The notes: generated by a model not told the origin, from the letters alone. Shown: positions 16,199-24,439, counted from the first letter of the stretch. The stretch is DNA of 64,000 bases from an uncultured Oscillospiraceae bacterium (GCA_902492455.1 CABULH010000005.1:1-64000), one strand, 5' to 3'. A program made the numbers and translations.

Positions 16199-16819
16199 TT
16201 ATGATTCATAGTCGTACAAACCGCCGAAGCTCTCAAAGGGCCAGATGCGGTATACCGCCTTGCCCATCAGATCCCGCTCGTCTACAAACAGCAGTCCGGC
16301 CTCACCGGAACGGCTGTCGTGGGAACAGCCGGGCCCGCGATTGTCCCCCATCACAAAAACATACCCCTCCGGTACTGTAACCGGACCGTTCATCTGATTG
16401 CGCCAGGTCTTTACACCTTCCTGGATATAAGGCTCATTGAGTACCTGTGCCTCAGCCTGTCCCGCCTTTTTCAGCAGTACATCGCCCGCTTCGGTGACTT
16501 CCACAGTGTCCCCCCCTACGGCAATGATCCGCTTCACCAACGGCTCATTATCATACCGGTTGATCACCACAATATCGCCCCGTTCCGGCTCATAAAGAAA
16601 ATGGGTGAGGATCAGTCGGTCATAATCCCGCAGGGTGGGCATCATAGAGGTCCCGTCCACGCCCACAATGCGGAAAATAAAAGCGAATACCAGCACCACC
16701 ACAATCAGTGAAAAGACCGCAGCTTCCACCCATTCGTACAGCGAAGCAACGCCTTCCCCCTCCGACTGCTTGGCATGACGCGGAGCAACCGCGAGCTTTT
16801 CCTCTTCATTTATCACCAT
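16199..16819 (-). CDS. lepB: Signal peptidase I
   Basis: The 206-residue membrane serine protease removes signal peptides from secreted proteins. A cytoplasmic N-terminus of about 30 residues is followed by one membrane segment (about 32-51). The catalytic Ser58 is in DGTSMMPTL and the catalytic Lys96 in LVKRIIAVGGD. The later boxes VFVMGDNR and SHDSR are present. The ribosome site before ATG 16819 is weak (AGGA at 10-12 bases); the start is chosen from the family N-terminus. It sits between rplS and rbgA in the usual order and has its own extended -10 promoter. Confidence 0.93.
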   Translation of the reverse strand: MVINEEEKLAVAPRHAKQSEGEGVASLYEWVEAAVFSLIVVVLVFAFIFRIVGVDGTSMMPTLRDYDRLILTHFLYEPERGDIVVINRYDNEPLVKRIIAVGGDTVEVTEAGDVLLKKAGQAEAQVLNEPYIQEGVKTWRNQMNGPVTVPEGYVFVMGDNRGPGCSHDSRSGEAGLLFVDERDLMGKAVYRIWPFESFGGLYDYES

Positions 16820-16866
16820 ATCATCTCATATCCTTTACAGAAACTGGGACAAAGGCTTCCCGGCCG

Positions 16867-16918
16867 CCGCTGCAGATAGAGATTAAACCGCCAAAATTGC
16901 TGCAGCGGAATTATTATA
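16867..16918 (-). promoter_or_regulatory. lepB promoter and leader hairpin
   Basis: Minus strand TGC-TATAAT (-10 at 16913-16918) is an extended -10 promoter with a weak -35. Immediately downstream the transcript could form CCGCTGCAG/CTGCAGCGG (16900-16908 with 16867-16875), a 9-base-pair stem near the 5' end. Confidence 0.55.
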
Positions 16919-16959
16919 GCATGTTTCAGCACCGGATAAAAGCGGTTTTTTGACTTTTA

Positions 16960-16995
16960 TAGAAAGAGCTGCTGCAAAATCCTTTGCAGCAGCTC
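16960..16995 (-). terminator. Hairpin terminator after rplS
   Basis: On the minus strand GAGCTGCTGCAAA-GGAT-TTTGCAGCAGCTC forms a perfect 13-base-pair stem, followed by TTTCTATAAAAG. The T-run is short, so some read-through into lepB is likely. Confidence 0.75.
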
Positions 16996-17008
16996 CTTTT
17001 CCCGCTTC

Positions 17009-17353
17009 TTATTTAATGAGTTCCTTAACCTTGGCGGATTTGCCCACGCGGTCACGCAGATAATACAGCTTGCTGCGGCGAACCTTACCGTGCCGGATGA
17101 TCTTCACATCCGCCACGTTGGGGGAATGCAGGGGGAATACCCTCTCCACACCGACGCCATAGGAAACCCGGCGGACGGTGAAGGTTTCGGCAACGCCGCT
17201 GCCGCGCTTGGCAATCACAGTGCCCTCAAACGCCTGGATTCTCTCCCGGTCACCTTCGCGGATCTTCACATCCACCCGGACGGTGTCGCCAATGCCGAAT
17301 ACCGGCGTGGTCTCCTTCATGCTGCTGCCATTGATCAGTTTCAGCGCATCCAT
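17009..17353 (-). CDS. rplS: 50S ribosomal protein L19
   Basis: The 114-residue protein sits at the 30S-50S interface. It shows the L19 pattern: an N-terminal helix, GDTVRVDVKIREGDRERIQ, FEGTVIAKRG, the SYGVGVERVFPLHSP turn, and the basic end VRRSKLYYLRDR followed by GKSAKVKE. Length is standard. The ATG has AAGGAGG at good spacing. A separate promoter and a structured leader precede it, so autogenous control is likely as in other Firmicutes. Confidence 0.97.
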   Translation of the reverse strand: MDALKLINGSSMKETTPVFGIGDTVRVDVKIREGDRERIQAFEGTVIAKRGSGVAETFTVRRVSYGVGVERVFPLHSPNVADVKIIRHGKVRRSKLYYLRDRVGKSAKVKELIK

Positions 17354-17369
17354 TGATAAAATCCTCCTT

Positions 17370-17470
17370 GAATTTCAGACATTCATACCTCTATTGGGCA
17401 GAGGACTGTCCGCTTTAATGTCTTGCTTTCGCTTGGCATTAACCCCCACAGCCGGCCGGAAACCGGACGC
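17370..17470 (-). promoter_or_regulatory. rplS (L19) leader with alternative stems
   Basis: In the minus-strand transcript AGACATT pairs with AATGTCT (plus 17417-17423 with 17377-17383) and encloses the hairpin CCTCT-N7-AGAGG (17388-17404). The same 5' arm can instead pair upstream, TTAATG with CATTAA (17437-17442 with 17415-17420), around a GC-GAAA-GC tetraloop. The two pairings exclude each other. Firmicutes are known to have an L19 leader motif at this place; the exact match was not tested. Confidence 0.55.
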
Positions 17471-17489
17471 GGATACCAAATACCGATAT

Positions 17490-17518
17490 AGTTTAGCACA
17501 ACACCTTGAAAAATGCAA
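17490..17518 (-). promoter_or_regulatory. Sigma-A promoter of rplS
   Basis: Minus strand TTGCAT (17513-17518), 17-base spacer, TAAACT (17490-17495). The resulting leader of about 130 bases carries the alternative stems. Confidence 0.75.
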
Positions 17519-17543
17519 GAGCTTTCAAATAAAAATTCACCTT

Positions 17544-18287
17544 TTATTTCATCCGCTTTCTCCCGCTGTAAAGGTAATAAGGTTTGGAAAAGAGATACGT
17601 CCCCTCTTCATCCGCCTTTTCTAAATCCGCCAGAAAAGCGGCGTATTCCTCTTTTGTCAGCAGGTCGTCCCCTTGTTCGGCTACACAGCCGATGTGCCCG
17701 CTGAAATCATAGCCGAAACATCCCTCCCGAAACGCCGTCTCCACCACGCTGTGTACGACAACAGCACCGTCGAACAGACCGGAGGTACGAAAAATCCCGT
17801 AGGTTCTCCGGCCGATCCAGCTGTCGAGTTCATCCATCCAGGGTTGCTGCCAGATGGCATAGGCATGCAGCGCCTTGGCGATGAGTTCTTTATCATATCC
17901 GTTATAAACCACACTGTCCCAATCGCAGTTGACACAGATAACCATTCCGCCGGGCTTGAGCACCCGATAAATTTCCCGAACCAATCCGGCGGGATTGGCG
18001 AGACATTCCAGCATATCCTTGCAGAAAACAAAATCAAAGCTGTCATCGGGAAAATCTAAACCTGCCGCGCAGTCCATAACGCAGAGTTCGACGCCGGCTG
18101 GAAGCGGAAAATCCGTAAATCCGCAGTCTCTTTGATCAATGCCTATCGCCCGGGAGATCCTGCCGGGAAAGCGTTCCATAAACCCGGTCAGCCACCCCGC
18201 GTTCCGACAGCCGATATCCAAAACATGCGCTTCCTCCGGCAAATCCATCAGAGAAAATACAGCCTCATTCAATGAGGAAAACAACAT
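17544..18287 (-). CDS. Class I SAM-dependent methyltransferase, substrate unknown
   Basis: The 247-residue protein has the class I methyltransferase core: motif I VLDIGCRNAGW (22-32), an acidic residue in AIGIDQRD, LDFPDDSFDFVFCKDMLE and the post-motif REIYRVLKPGG. The C-terminal half is not assigned. The frame is open to 18365, but the ATG at 18285-18287 has GGAGGGATT just upstream. The unusual point is that a strong terminator ends exactly at this ribosome site, preceded by a multi-stem region, so expression seems to depend on read-through. Downstream is the divergently spaced rplS promoter; no functional partner is evident. Confidence 0.85.
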   Translation of the reverse strand: MLFSSLNEAVFSLMDLPEEAHVLDIGCRNAGWLTGFMERFPGRISRAIGIDQRDCGFTDFPLPAGVELCVMDCAAGLDFPDDSFDFVFCKDMLECLANPAGLVREIYRVLKPGGMVICVNCDWDSVVYNGYDKELIAKALHAYAIWQQPWMDELDSWIGRRTYGIFRTSGLFDGAVVVHSVVETAFREGCFGYDFSGHIGCVAEQGDDLLTKEEYAAFLADLEKADEEGTYLFSKPYYLYSGRKRMK

Positions 18288-18300
18288 AACCAATCCCTCC

Positions 18301-18345
18301 AAAAAAAAAAAATCACTGTTTCGGGGCTGTGCCCGAAACAGTGAT
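18301..18345 (-). terminator. Strong terminator immediately before the methyltransferase ribosome site
   Basis: Minus strand ATCACTGTTTCGGG and CCCGAAACAGTGAT form a perfect 14-base-pair stem with a 6-base loop, followed by 12 T (plus 18301-18312). GGAGGG of the methyltransferase starts at the very next base. Position and strength indicate transcription attenuation of that gene, or an independent RNA that ends here. Confidence 0.93.
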
Positions 18346-18510
18346 GAAAACGACTTGTTTCTCACTCTCCATCAGGCACAGCGACAAAGCCCGTACCTGA
18401 TACCCTCAGATACAAGCCTCATCGTCGCCGGATAAAGAGTGAGCGAACAGCCATCGTCCTAGCCTCTCATTGATTTTTCAGACTTTCAATTATCAAAGAG
18501 GAAAAATCAG
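18346..18510 (-). ncRNA. Candidate structured leader RNA (attenuator) of the methyltransferase
   Basis: Minus-strand stems seen: TGATTTTTC/GAAAAATCA at the upstream gene end (18471-18509); P1 CTCACTCT/AGAGTGAG (18436-18443 with 18361-18368); inside it GCGAC/GTCGC (18424-18428 with 18381-18385); and an apical hairpin GTATCTGA/TATCAGGTAC-type of 8 pairs (18393-18413). An alternative stem pairs ATCAGGTAC with GTGCCTGAT (18371-18379), which would break the apical hairpin. GGCTGT (18447-18452) can pair with the terminator loop ACAGCC. It could not be assigned to a riboswitch class known to me. Confidence 0.5.
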
Positions 18511-19175
18511 CGAAAAGATCGTCCCTCCGCTGTGGTAACATCCAGCCGCCGCACCGAAAAAGGAAGAGCGGCATCCCCTGTTTCCCGGCGAAGAATCTCC
18601 ACCAGCAGGGAAGGGTTTACCGACAGCTCTCCGCCGCAGGGCAGCGTCAGTTCCAACTCCGTCCCGCCGTCCGCCGATTCCCGGACCACCGCGCCGGAAG
18701 CGTCCAGCACCGGTTTCAAATCAACGGTTTTCATAGTCTTCTTTTTGGTTCGTTTCTCCGCCAGTACAGTGGCCCGAGCCAGCAGCTCCCTTATCAAATC
18801 GGGAGAACAGCCGATGGAAACTCGATAACGGGCCAGCACCGCCTCCCCTGCCTTCATCTCCGCCGGAGCGGCAGCGTACACATGCAATCCTTCCGGCATC
18901 GCTTCATCCAAACGCCGTACCAGCTCTTCCAGCTCCATGTTCTCCTGCAGCCGCAGATCCATGGTCTCCCGCTCCCCTTCATACCCAAGAGACAGCGGGG
19001 CGGCGAAGGTAACATAGGGATGCCGGTTGAATCCCTCGGTATACCAAATGGGCAGCTGCGCCCGGCGGATTGCCCGGATCATCGTACGGTTCAAATCCAA
19101 ATGAGAAATATAGCGGGCGCGGCCGGTTTTAGAAAAAAGAATGCGGATGGTGATAAAATCCTTATGCTCGTTCAA
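18507..19175 (-). CDS. DUF2344/TIGR03936 family protein, radical SAM partner
   Basis: The 222-residue protein begins RILFSKTGRARYISHLDLNR, typical of the DUF2344 family that is regularly encoded next to, or fused with, a radical SAM protein of the TIGR03960 type. Its molecular role is unknown. The start is TTG 19173-19175 with GGAGG eight bases upstream; the gene overlaps the upstream radical SAM gene by 14 bases, so the two are translationally coupled. The stop codon lies in the first stem of the downstream leader region. Confidence 0.88.
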   Translation of the reverse strand: MNEHKDFITIRILFSKTGRARYISHLDLNRTMIRAIRRAQLPIWYTEGFNRHPYVTFAAPLSLGYEGERETMDLRLQENMELEELVRRLDEAMPEGLHVYAAAPAEMKAGEAVLARYRVSIGCSPDLIRELLARATVLAEKRTKKKTMKTVDLKPVLDASGAVVRESADGGTELELTLPCGGELSVNPSLLVEILRRETGDAALPFSVRRLDVTTAEGRSFR

Positions 19176-21006
19176 CGCAGACGCCTCCTTTCCAGCGGGC
19201 GGCGCCGCAGCCAGAGCAATGCTGCCGGCAGTTGGGCGTGGTCTGCTCTTCTAATGCCCGACGGCTCTCCTTTATCAAAAAGGCCTTGCTGACGCCGTAA
19301 TCCAGATGATCCCAGGGCAGAATTTCCTCATAGGACCGGCGGCGGTTGGCGTAAAAGGACGGATCCAGGCCGCAGTCCGCGAACACCCTCATCCATTTTT
19401 CAAAGTCAAAATGCTCCGCCCAAGAATCCAGGGTGCAGCCCCGGCGGTAGGCTTCCTCAATCACCCGGCTCAACCGCCGGTCTCCCCGGGCCAACACCGC
19501 TTCTAGAAAGCTTGTCCGGGCATCGTGCCAGTTGAGGGAGATCTTTTTAGTTTTCACCGAAGCCACCAGATGCTGCTGCTTTTCCCGCAGCATCTCCACC
19601 GTGTCCTGAGGTTCCCACTGGAAGGGGGTAAAGGGCTTAGGCACAAAGCAGGAAACGCTGACGGTCACCGTCACGCCCTTGCCCTTGGGTTTGTTGGGAT
19701 TGGCGTAATACAGGTTCACAATCTTCTGCCCCAAGTCGGCAATGCCTTCGATATCTTCCATGTCCTCGGTGGGCAGACCGTTCATAAAGTACAGCTTGAC
19801 CGCCGTCCAGCCGCCGGCAAAAGCTTTCTCAGCCGTGGAGAGGATCTCCTCTTCCGACAGATTTTTATTGATCACATCCCGCAGCCGCTGGGTTCCGGCT
19901 TCGGGCGCAAAGGTCAGGCCGCTGCGCCGCAGCACATTGAGACGATTCGCCAGCTCCTCGGAAAAACCGTCTACCCGCAGGGAAGGCAGGGAGATATTGG
20001 TGTGCTCTTCCTCCGCCCACTCCAGCAGCATGGGCAGCAGCTCCTCCAGCCGGGTATAATCGCTGGTGGAAAGGGATGAGAGGGAAAATTCCTCGTATCC
20101 CGTTCCATCACACAGCGCCCGGCTCTGGGCGTTGATGACCTCCGGCGACTTTTCCCGCACCGGCCGATAAATAAAGCCCGCCTGACAGAAGCGGCAGCCA
20201 CGGATACAGCCGCGGAAAATTTCGCTCATGGCTCGGTCGTGAACAATATCGATGAAGGGAACCACAAAACTCTCCGGATAATAGGCGTGATCCAAGTCCA
20301 TCACCAAACGTTTGCGAACCTGCGCCGGCGCTCCCTGTAAGGGCGTCACCCCTTGTATCGTACCATCCTCCTGATAGGTGACTTCGTACAGGGAAGGCAC
20401 ATATACCCCCTCAATCTGCGCCGCCCGGCGGAGAAATTCCGCTTTGGAAGTTCCCTCCCGGCGGCAGCGGCGGTATAGATCAAACAGCTCCAGATTAACC
20501 TCTTCCCCCTCTCCCAGAGTAAACAGGTCGAAGAAATCCGCCACCGGTTCCGGATTGCAGGCGCAGGGGCCGCCCCCCACTATCAGCGGATATCCTTCTT
20601 CCCGGTCCGCCGCCCGCAGGGGGATTCCCGCCAGATCCAGCATATGCAAGATGGTGGTGTAGCTCATCTCATACTGCAATGTAAAGCCGACAAAATCAAA
20701 ATCCTTGATGGGGTCCCGGCTTTCCAGTGCAAAGAGCGGGATATGCTTTTCCCGCAGCAGCGCTTCCATATCGCCGTCCGGCATGAATACCCGTTCACAC
20801 CACACATCCTGCTGGGCGTTGAACAAACCGTACAGTATCTTCATTCCCAGATGGGACATCCCCACCTCATATAGATCGGGAAAAGCGAAAGCGAAGCGGA
20901 TTGCCACTTCTTCTTTATTCTTCATCACACTGTTCAATTCACCGCCGGTATACCGGGCAGGCTTTTGAACTCGGGAAAACAAGCCTTCCAACAGCTGAGA
21001 ATCCAT
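19162..21006 (-). CDS. TIGR03960 family B12-binding-like radical SAM protein
   Basis: Large (about 614 residues) radical SAM protein. An N-terminal cobalamin-binding-like region contains FPDLYEVGMSHLG and LIVGGGPCACNPEP. The radical SAM cluster motif is RGCIRGCRFCQAG (CX3CX2C, near residue 265), followed by a TIM-barrel with LSSLSTSDYT and FAPEAGTQRLRD. The reaction is not known. The frame is open 11 codons further up, but ATG 21004-21006 follows AAAGGAG at good spacing and gives MDSQLLEGLF. It is coupled to the DUF2344 gene; together they form the usual two-gene unit of Clostridia. Confidence 0.9.
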   Translation of the reverse strand: MDSQLLEGLFSRVQKPARYTGGELNSVMKNKEEVAIRFAFAFPDLYEVGMSHLGMKILYGLFNAQQDVWCERVFMPDGDMEALLREKHIPLFALESRDPIKDFDFVGFTLQYEMSYTTILHMLDLAGIPLRAADREEGYPLIVGGGPCACNPEPVADFFDLFTLGEGEEVNLELFDLYRRCRREGTSKAEFLRRAAQIEGVYVPSLYEVTYQEDGTIQGVTPLQGAPAQVRKRLVMDLDHAYYPESFVVPFIDIVHDRAMSEIFRGCIRGCRFCQAGFIYRPVREKSPEVINAQSRALCDGTGYEEFSLSSLSTSDYTRLEELLPMLLEWAEEEHTNISLPSLRVDGFSEELANRLNVLRRSGLTFAPEAGTQRLRDVINKNLSEEEILSTAEKAFAGGWTAVKLYFMNGLPTEDMEDIEGIADLGQKIVNLYYANPNKPKGKGVTVTVSVSCFVPKPFTPFQWEPQDTVEMLREKQQHLVASVKTKKISLNWHDARTSFLEAVLARGDRRLSRVIEEAYRRGCTLDSWAEHFDFEKWMRVFADCGLDPSFYANRRRSYEEILPWDHLDYGVSKAFLIKESRRALEEQTTPNCRQHCSGCGAARWKGGVCVERA

Positions 21007-21090
21007 AAAAGCACTCCTTTGGCTTCTGCATTCTAACATATAAATTTGATTTTACCATATTCGCTCCCGTTTTTGAATAGTTTTCTCATA

Positions 21091-21124
21091 AAAAGAGAGG
21101 CGGCCGGTTTTATCCGGTCGCCTC
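21091..21124 (-). terminator. Intrinsic terminator after bofA
   Basis: On the minus strand GAGGCGACCGG and CCGGCCGCCTC pair (one mismatch or wobble) around ATAAAA, followed by TCTTTTTATG. It closes the rnr-yaaL-bofA series. Confidence 0.8.
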
Positions 21125-21152
21125 AGAAAACTTGAACGTCTATAAAATCTTT

Positions 21153-21425
21153 TCATCCCATGTTGAAAATCAATTTCAGTAGCAGCAGGCCGATCACTCC
21201 TGGAATCCCCAGCACCAAACAAACCGCCCCGGAGAAGAGATTCAGCCCAAGGGAAACGCTGGTAAACGCTCCCGCCACATTGACCGCCGCCAGAGCGCAG
21301 ACTCCCTGAATGCCGGAGCCTGCCAGCGCCCGCACAGGTTTACCCGTGCGGAAAAGCACCACTACCACCGCGGTCACGATCACCGCGCCCACGATTCCTG
21401 CCACGATTTTCAGCCACAAATCCAT
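21153..21425 (-). CDS. bofA: Pro-sigma-K processing inhibitor BofA family protein
   Basis: A 90-residue hydrophobic protein with two to three membrane segments (about 5-24, 38-60 and 66-88) and the family end GLNLFSGAVCLVLGIPGVIGL. In Bacillus, BofA inhibits the SpoIVFB protease and so delays activation of sigma-K in the mother cell during sporulation. It follows yaaL, the same neighbour as in Bacillus. The ribosome site is weak (GGGAA). The assignment of family is good; the role in this organism is inferred and supports a spore-forming host. Confidence 0.85.
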   Translation of the reverse strand: MDLWLKIVAGIVGAVIVTAVVVVLFRTGKPVRALAGSGIQGVCALAAVNVAGAFTSVSLGLNLFSGAVCLVLGIPGVIGLLLLKLIFNMG

Positions 21426-21477
21426 TTCCCGACCATGCCTTTCCGCGTATACTCCCGGAAGACAGGTTCCCGGCGGC

Positions 21478-21735
21478 TCAGCCGCCCCTCTCTTCCACCT
21501 GCGTCATTCCGGGCGCCGTGATTCCCTGCAGGCGGGCCATCCGCAGCAGGTACCGGTACCGGGCCCGCAGCGCTTCCATCTCATAAATGCACGCCTCGAT
21601 CAAATCGCTGTCGCTTTCCATTTCAAAGCGCAGCTTGGCATTGTCCAGCTGGCGGCACACATCGCGGATCGCTGTCAGGAGCTCGTGGGGCTGATCCTCC
21701 GTTTTGACGATGGCTTTCTTCAAAGCGTTCCCCAT
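21478..21735 (-). CDS. yaaL: DUF2508 (YaaL) family protein
   Basis: An 85-residue soluble, mostly helical protein of the YaaL/DUF2508 family, recognised by ELLTAIRDVCRQLDNAKLRF and DLIEACIYEMEALRARYRYL. No function is established. In Bacillus yaaL lies next to bofA near recR; here it lies between rnr and bofA, 57 bases after rnr, so operon membership is likely. The ATG follows a GGGCGGGAAG ribosome site. Confidence 0.8.
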   Translation of the reverse strand: MGNALKKAIVKTEDQPHELLTAIRDVCRQLDNAKLRFEMESDSDLIEACIYEMEALRARYRYLLRMARLQGITAPGMTQVEERGG

Positions 21736-21792
21736 CTTCTTCCCGCCCTTCCAAAAAATTCTTATGCTTAGTATGGGCGGAATATGACAGGG

Positions 21793-23937
21793 TTAAACAC
21801 GGGATTCAGAAATTGTTTGCAGAGGGCCGGCAGGCACAAAACTAATCCGACCGGTGGAGATATCACAGGCTGCCACCTGAATATCTATTTTATCCCCAAT
21901 CGTATAAAGTGGACGGCCATGACGGTCGATCACAGAAGCGCCGCCATCGAAGCGAACCACATCCTCCGACAGGTTTTCCAGCCGGATCATCCCTTCGACC
22001 GTGTTTGGGAGTTCCACATAGATGCCGAATTCCGTCACGGAGGAGACAACGCCGGTGAAGATCTTGCCCAGGAAGCCGGCCATATACTCGGCTTTGTAGC
22101 AAGACTCACATTCCCGCTCCGCAGTCATGGCGCGAATCTCACACGCGGTGGATGCATCCGCCGCCGTTCTGGCAAAGGAGCCGTATCGCTCCATCAGCGC
22201 AGCTTTGGGGGTATGGGAAAGAAAATCCGTCAGAATCCGATGGATCGCCAGATCCGGATACCGCCGGATGGGTGAGGTAAAATGGCAGTAATCCTGCAAA
22301 GCCAATCCATAATGTCCCAGGGGATTCTCGCTGTATTTGGCTTTGGCCATGGAGCGCAGCAACCGTTCGGAAATCAGCCGGGCGTAAGGGGTCTGCCGCG
22401 CTTCCTCCATCAGCGCTCGCAGCACCGTTTGAGCTGGCTCGGAGGTAGGCAGCTGCGTTTTAAAGCCCAGCAGACGAACCGCATCCATCAGCAGAGCCAG
22501 CTTTTCCGGGCTGGGATTTTCATGTACCCGATAAACGAAAGGCAGCTTCTTTTGCCTGGCCATGGCGGCCACCGCCACATTGGCGGCAATCATGAACTGC
22601 TCAATCATGCCTTCCGCTTCCCCGGTAATCCGTGGAAAAATCGCCGCCGGCGCTCCCTGCTCATCCAGAATAAACTGGGCTTCCGTGCTGATTAAATCCA
22701 TGGTACCCCGGGCTTCGCCGTCTGCCTTCAGCTTGGCGGCCAGCCGCCGCATAACGCGCAGCGGCTGTTCCACCGGCTTATATTTCTCCCGAATCTCTTC
22801 GTTGGCTGTTCCCTCAAAGAGATCGTTGATTTCGCTGTATACGCCCCGCACCTTGGAATTGATCACCGATTTCACCAATCGGGATTTCTGAAACCGGAAA
22901 TCTCCGTCATAATACAGCAGAGCGGACAGGGTCAGCTTGTCCGTTGCGGGATGCAGGGAGCAGATGCCATTGGAGAGAGCCGGCGGCAGCATGGGAATCA
23001 CCCGGTCGGCAAAGTAGACCGAAGTGCCCCGCAGCAGTGCTTCCTTGTCCAAGGGACTTTTCGCCTGGACATAATGGGAGACATCCGCAATATGCACCCC
23101 CAGTACCCAGCCGCCATCCTCGCTTGGCTCCAGAGAAACCGCGTCGTCCAGGTCCTTGGCATCCTTGCCGTCGATGGTAAACACCAGCGAGTCCCGGAAA
23201 TCCTCTCGTCCTTTCAGCTCTTCGGCGGATATACCGGCCTGTTCCAGCTTTTGAGCCGCCGCCAATACCTCCCCCGGAAAAACAGTAGGAATGCCCATGC
23301 TGTCCACAATTGCGTCGGCGCAGACCTTAGCGCTGTCAGCGCTGCCATACACCGTGACGGCGGAAGCGACCAGTTCCTCCTCCTTCCATTGAACGGAAAA
23401 CCGGATTTTATCTCCAGGCTGCACCCCCTCCAGCGTGGATTTCCTCACCCGGACCGGAAAACGGATAGCCGTATCCGGCGCGACACAATATCTCCCCTCT
23501 TCCTTGGGCAGCAAACGACCGACATAGAGACGGGGCCCTTCTTCCTCAATGGCAATCACCGCCCCCTGTGGTCCTCGTTCATCCGGCGCTCCTTCTCGGA
23601 TGCGCACCACATCACCAGGCAGAGCGTCCCGAAGATACCGGCCGGGAATAAAGCAGTCCTCTCCCCCATCCTCCATCCGGGCAAAAGCAAACCCTTTGGA
23701 AAGAGAAACAATCCGTCCACGCCGTCCAACAGCGGCGGACAGAGTATATTTTCCCTTTTTATTGCGGGAGATCCTGCCTTCCGCCTCCATCTTCTGCAGC
23801 GTCAGCAGCACGCCAGGACGGTCCGCTTTTTTTATCTTCATATCGGCCAGCAAGGCGTCCGCCGATTGGGCCTTACTCGCTCGCATCAGCAGCCGCTCGA
23901 TTTTCTGCCGAAAAAACGCTTCGTTTTTATACCGCAT
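21793..23937 (-). CDS. rnr: Ribonuclease R
   Basis: The 714-residue 3'-5' exoribonuclease can digest structured RNA. Order of parts: N-terminal winged helix (about 1-65, RASKAQSADALLADM), two cold-shock domains (GRRGRIVSLSKGFAFA), the RNB catalytic domain with FTIDGKDAKDLDDAVSL (the Asp cluster), HIADVSHYV and HFTSPIRRYPDL, and a C-terminal S1 domain (FTGVVSSVTEFGIYVELP). The ATG has AAAGGAG upstream and a good promoter lies just before it. The basic C-terminal tail of some homologues is missing. secG upstream is a common neighbour (secG-rnr-smpB); smpB is not next to it here. Confidence 0.95.
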   Translation of the reverse strand: MRYKNEAFFRQKIERLLMRASKAQSADALLADMKIKKADRPGVLLTLQKMEAEGRISRNKKGKYTLSAAVGRRGRIVSLSKGFAFARMEDGGEDCFIPGRYLRDALPGDVVRIREGAPDERGPQGAVIAIEEEGPRLYVGRLLPKEEGRYCVAPDTAIRFPVRVRKSTLEGVQPGDKIRFSVQWKEEELVASAVTVYGSADSAKVCADAIVDSMGIPTVFPGEVLAAAQKLEQAGISAEELKGREDFRDSLVFTIDGKDAKDLDDAVSLEPSEDGGWVLGVHIADVSHYVQAKSPLDKEALLRGTSVYFADRVIPMLPPALSNGICSLHPATDKLTLSALLYYDGDFRFQKSRLVKSVINSKVRGVYSEINDLFEGTANEEIREKYKPVEQPLRVMRRLAAKLKADGEARGTMDLISTEAQFILDEQGAPAAIFPRITGEAEGMIEQFMIAANVAVAAMARQKKLPFVYRVHENPSPEKLALLMDAVRLLGFKTQLPTSEPAQTVLRALMEEARQTPYARLISERLLRSMAKAKYSENPLGHYGLALQDYCHFTSPIRRYPDLAIHRILTDFLSHTPKAALMERYGSFARTAADASTACEIRAMTAERECESCYKAEYMAGFLGKIFTGVVSSVTEFGIYVELPNTVEGMIRLENLSEDVVRFDGGASVIDRHGRPLYTIGDKIDIQVAACDISTGRISFVPAGPLQTISESRV

Positions 23938-23971
23938 AATTCGTCTCCTTTAAACATCGCCGCACCCTAAC

Positions 23972-24001
23972 AGTATAACCAATCCGATGCTTTTCTTGCA
24001 A
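23972..24001 (-). promoter_or_regulatory. Sigma-A promoter of rnr
   Basis: Minus strand TTGCAA (23996-24001), 18-base spacer, TATACT (23972-23977), about 30 bases before the rnr ATG. A separate promoter fits the two terminator hairpins that isolate rnr from secG. Confidence 0.7.
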
Positions 24002-24061
24002 AACTGTCGGATAAACCCATGCCGTGGATACAGGACTATATTAACACAAACCGAAAACAGA

Positions 24062-24094
24062 AGAAAGCCGTTTCCCGAAAAAAGGGGAAACGGC
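24062..24094 (-). terminator. Second hairpin between secG and rnr
   Basis: Minus strand AGCCGTTTCCC and GGGAAACGGCT form 11 perfect pairs with a T-rich loop, followed by TTCTTCTGTTTT. It lies 50 bases beyond the main secG terminator and may act as a backup. Confidence 0.6.
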
Positions 24095-24142
24095 TGAAAA
24101 TATCGGTATTCCATCTGCCTGTTTTCTTCTGGGAAGGGTATA

Positions 24143-24185
24143 AATAAACGCGGGGCAAATCATAACGATTTGCCCCGCGTTTATT
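24143..24185 (-). terminator. Terminator hairpin after secG
   Basis: Two perfectly complementary 19-base arms (24143-24161 and 24167-24185, core CGCGGGGCAAATC) with a 5-base loop lie 8 bases after the secG stop codon. The distal arm ends in TTTATTTATA on the minus strand. Confidence 0.85.
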
Positions 24186-24193
24186 GAATGCAA

Positions 24194-24439
24194 TCAGGTG
24201 AACTTGGTAATCAGCATACCGGCAAAAACCAAAACAAAGAAGGTGATAGCGATAACCTTAGTGTATTTCGCCAGCTTGGCATCCAGAGTGCGTGCTTTCC
24301 CCTTTTCCATGAAAGAGTCTGCCGCGCCGGAAATCGCCCCCAGATTAGCCTGACGGCCTTCTTGCAGCAGTACGACACCGATGATGATTAAAGAAAACAC
24401 AATCAAAACGATACCAATAATAATCTCCCAAACAGACAT
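24194..24439 (-). CDS. secG: Preprotein translocase subunit SecG
   Basis: An 81-residue membrane protein of the SecYEG channel. Two membrane segments (about 3-22 and 58-78) flank the conserved cytoplasmic loop VVLLQEGRQANLGAISGAAD. The frame is open six codons further upstream, but ATG 24437-24439 has GGAGGG upstream and gives MSVWEIIIGI, so it is preferred. It has its own promoter and two following hairpins, hence it is probably a single-gene transcript. Confidence 0.92.
   Translation of the reverse strand: MSVWEIIIGIVLIVFSLIIIGVVLLQEGRQANLGAISGAADSFMEKGKARTLDAKLAKYTKVIAITFFVLVFAGMLITKFT

Noticed and set aside
18346..18510. Assignment of the methyltransferase leader to SAM-I, TPP, c-di-AMP, manganese or 6S RNA classes
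   Set aside because: None of the conserved core sequences of these classes that I know was found; it is left unassigned.
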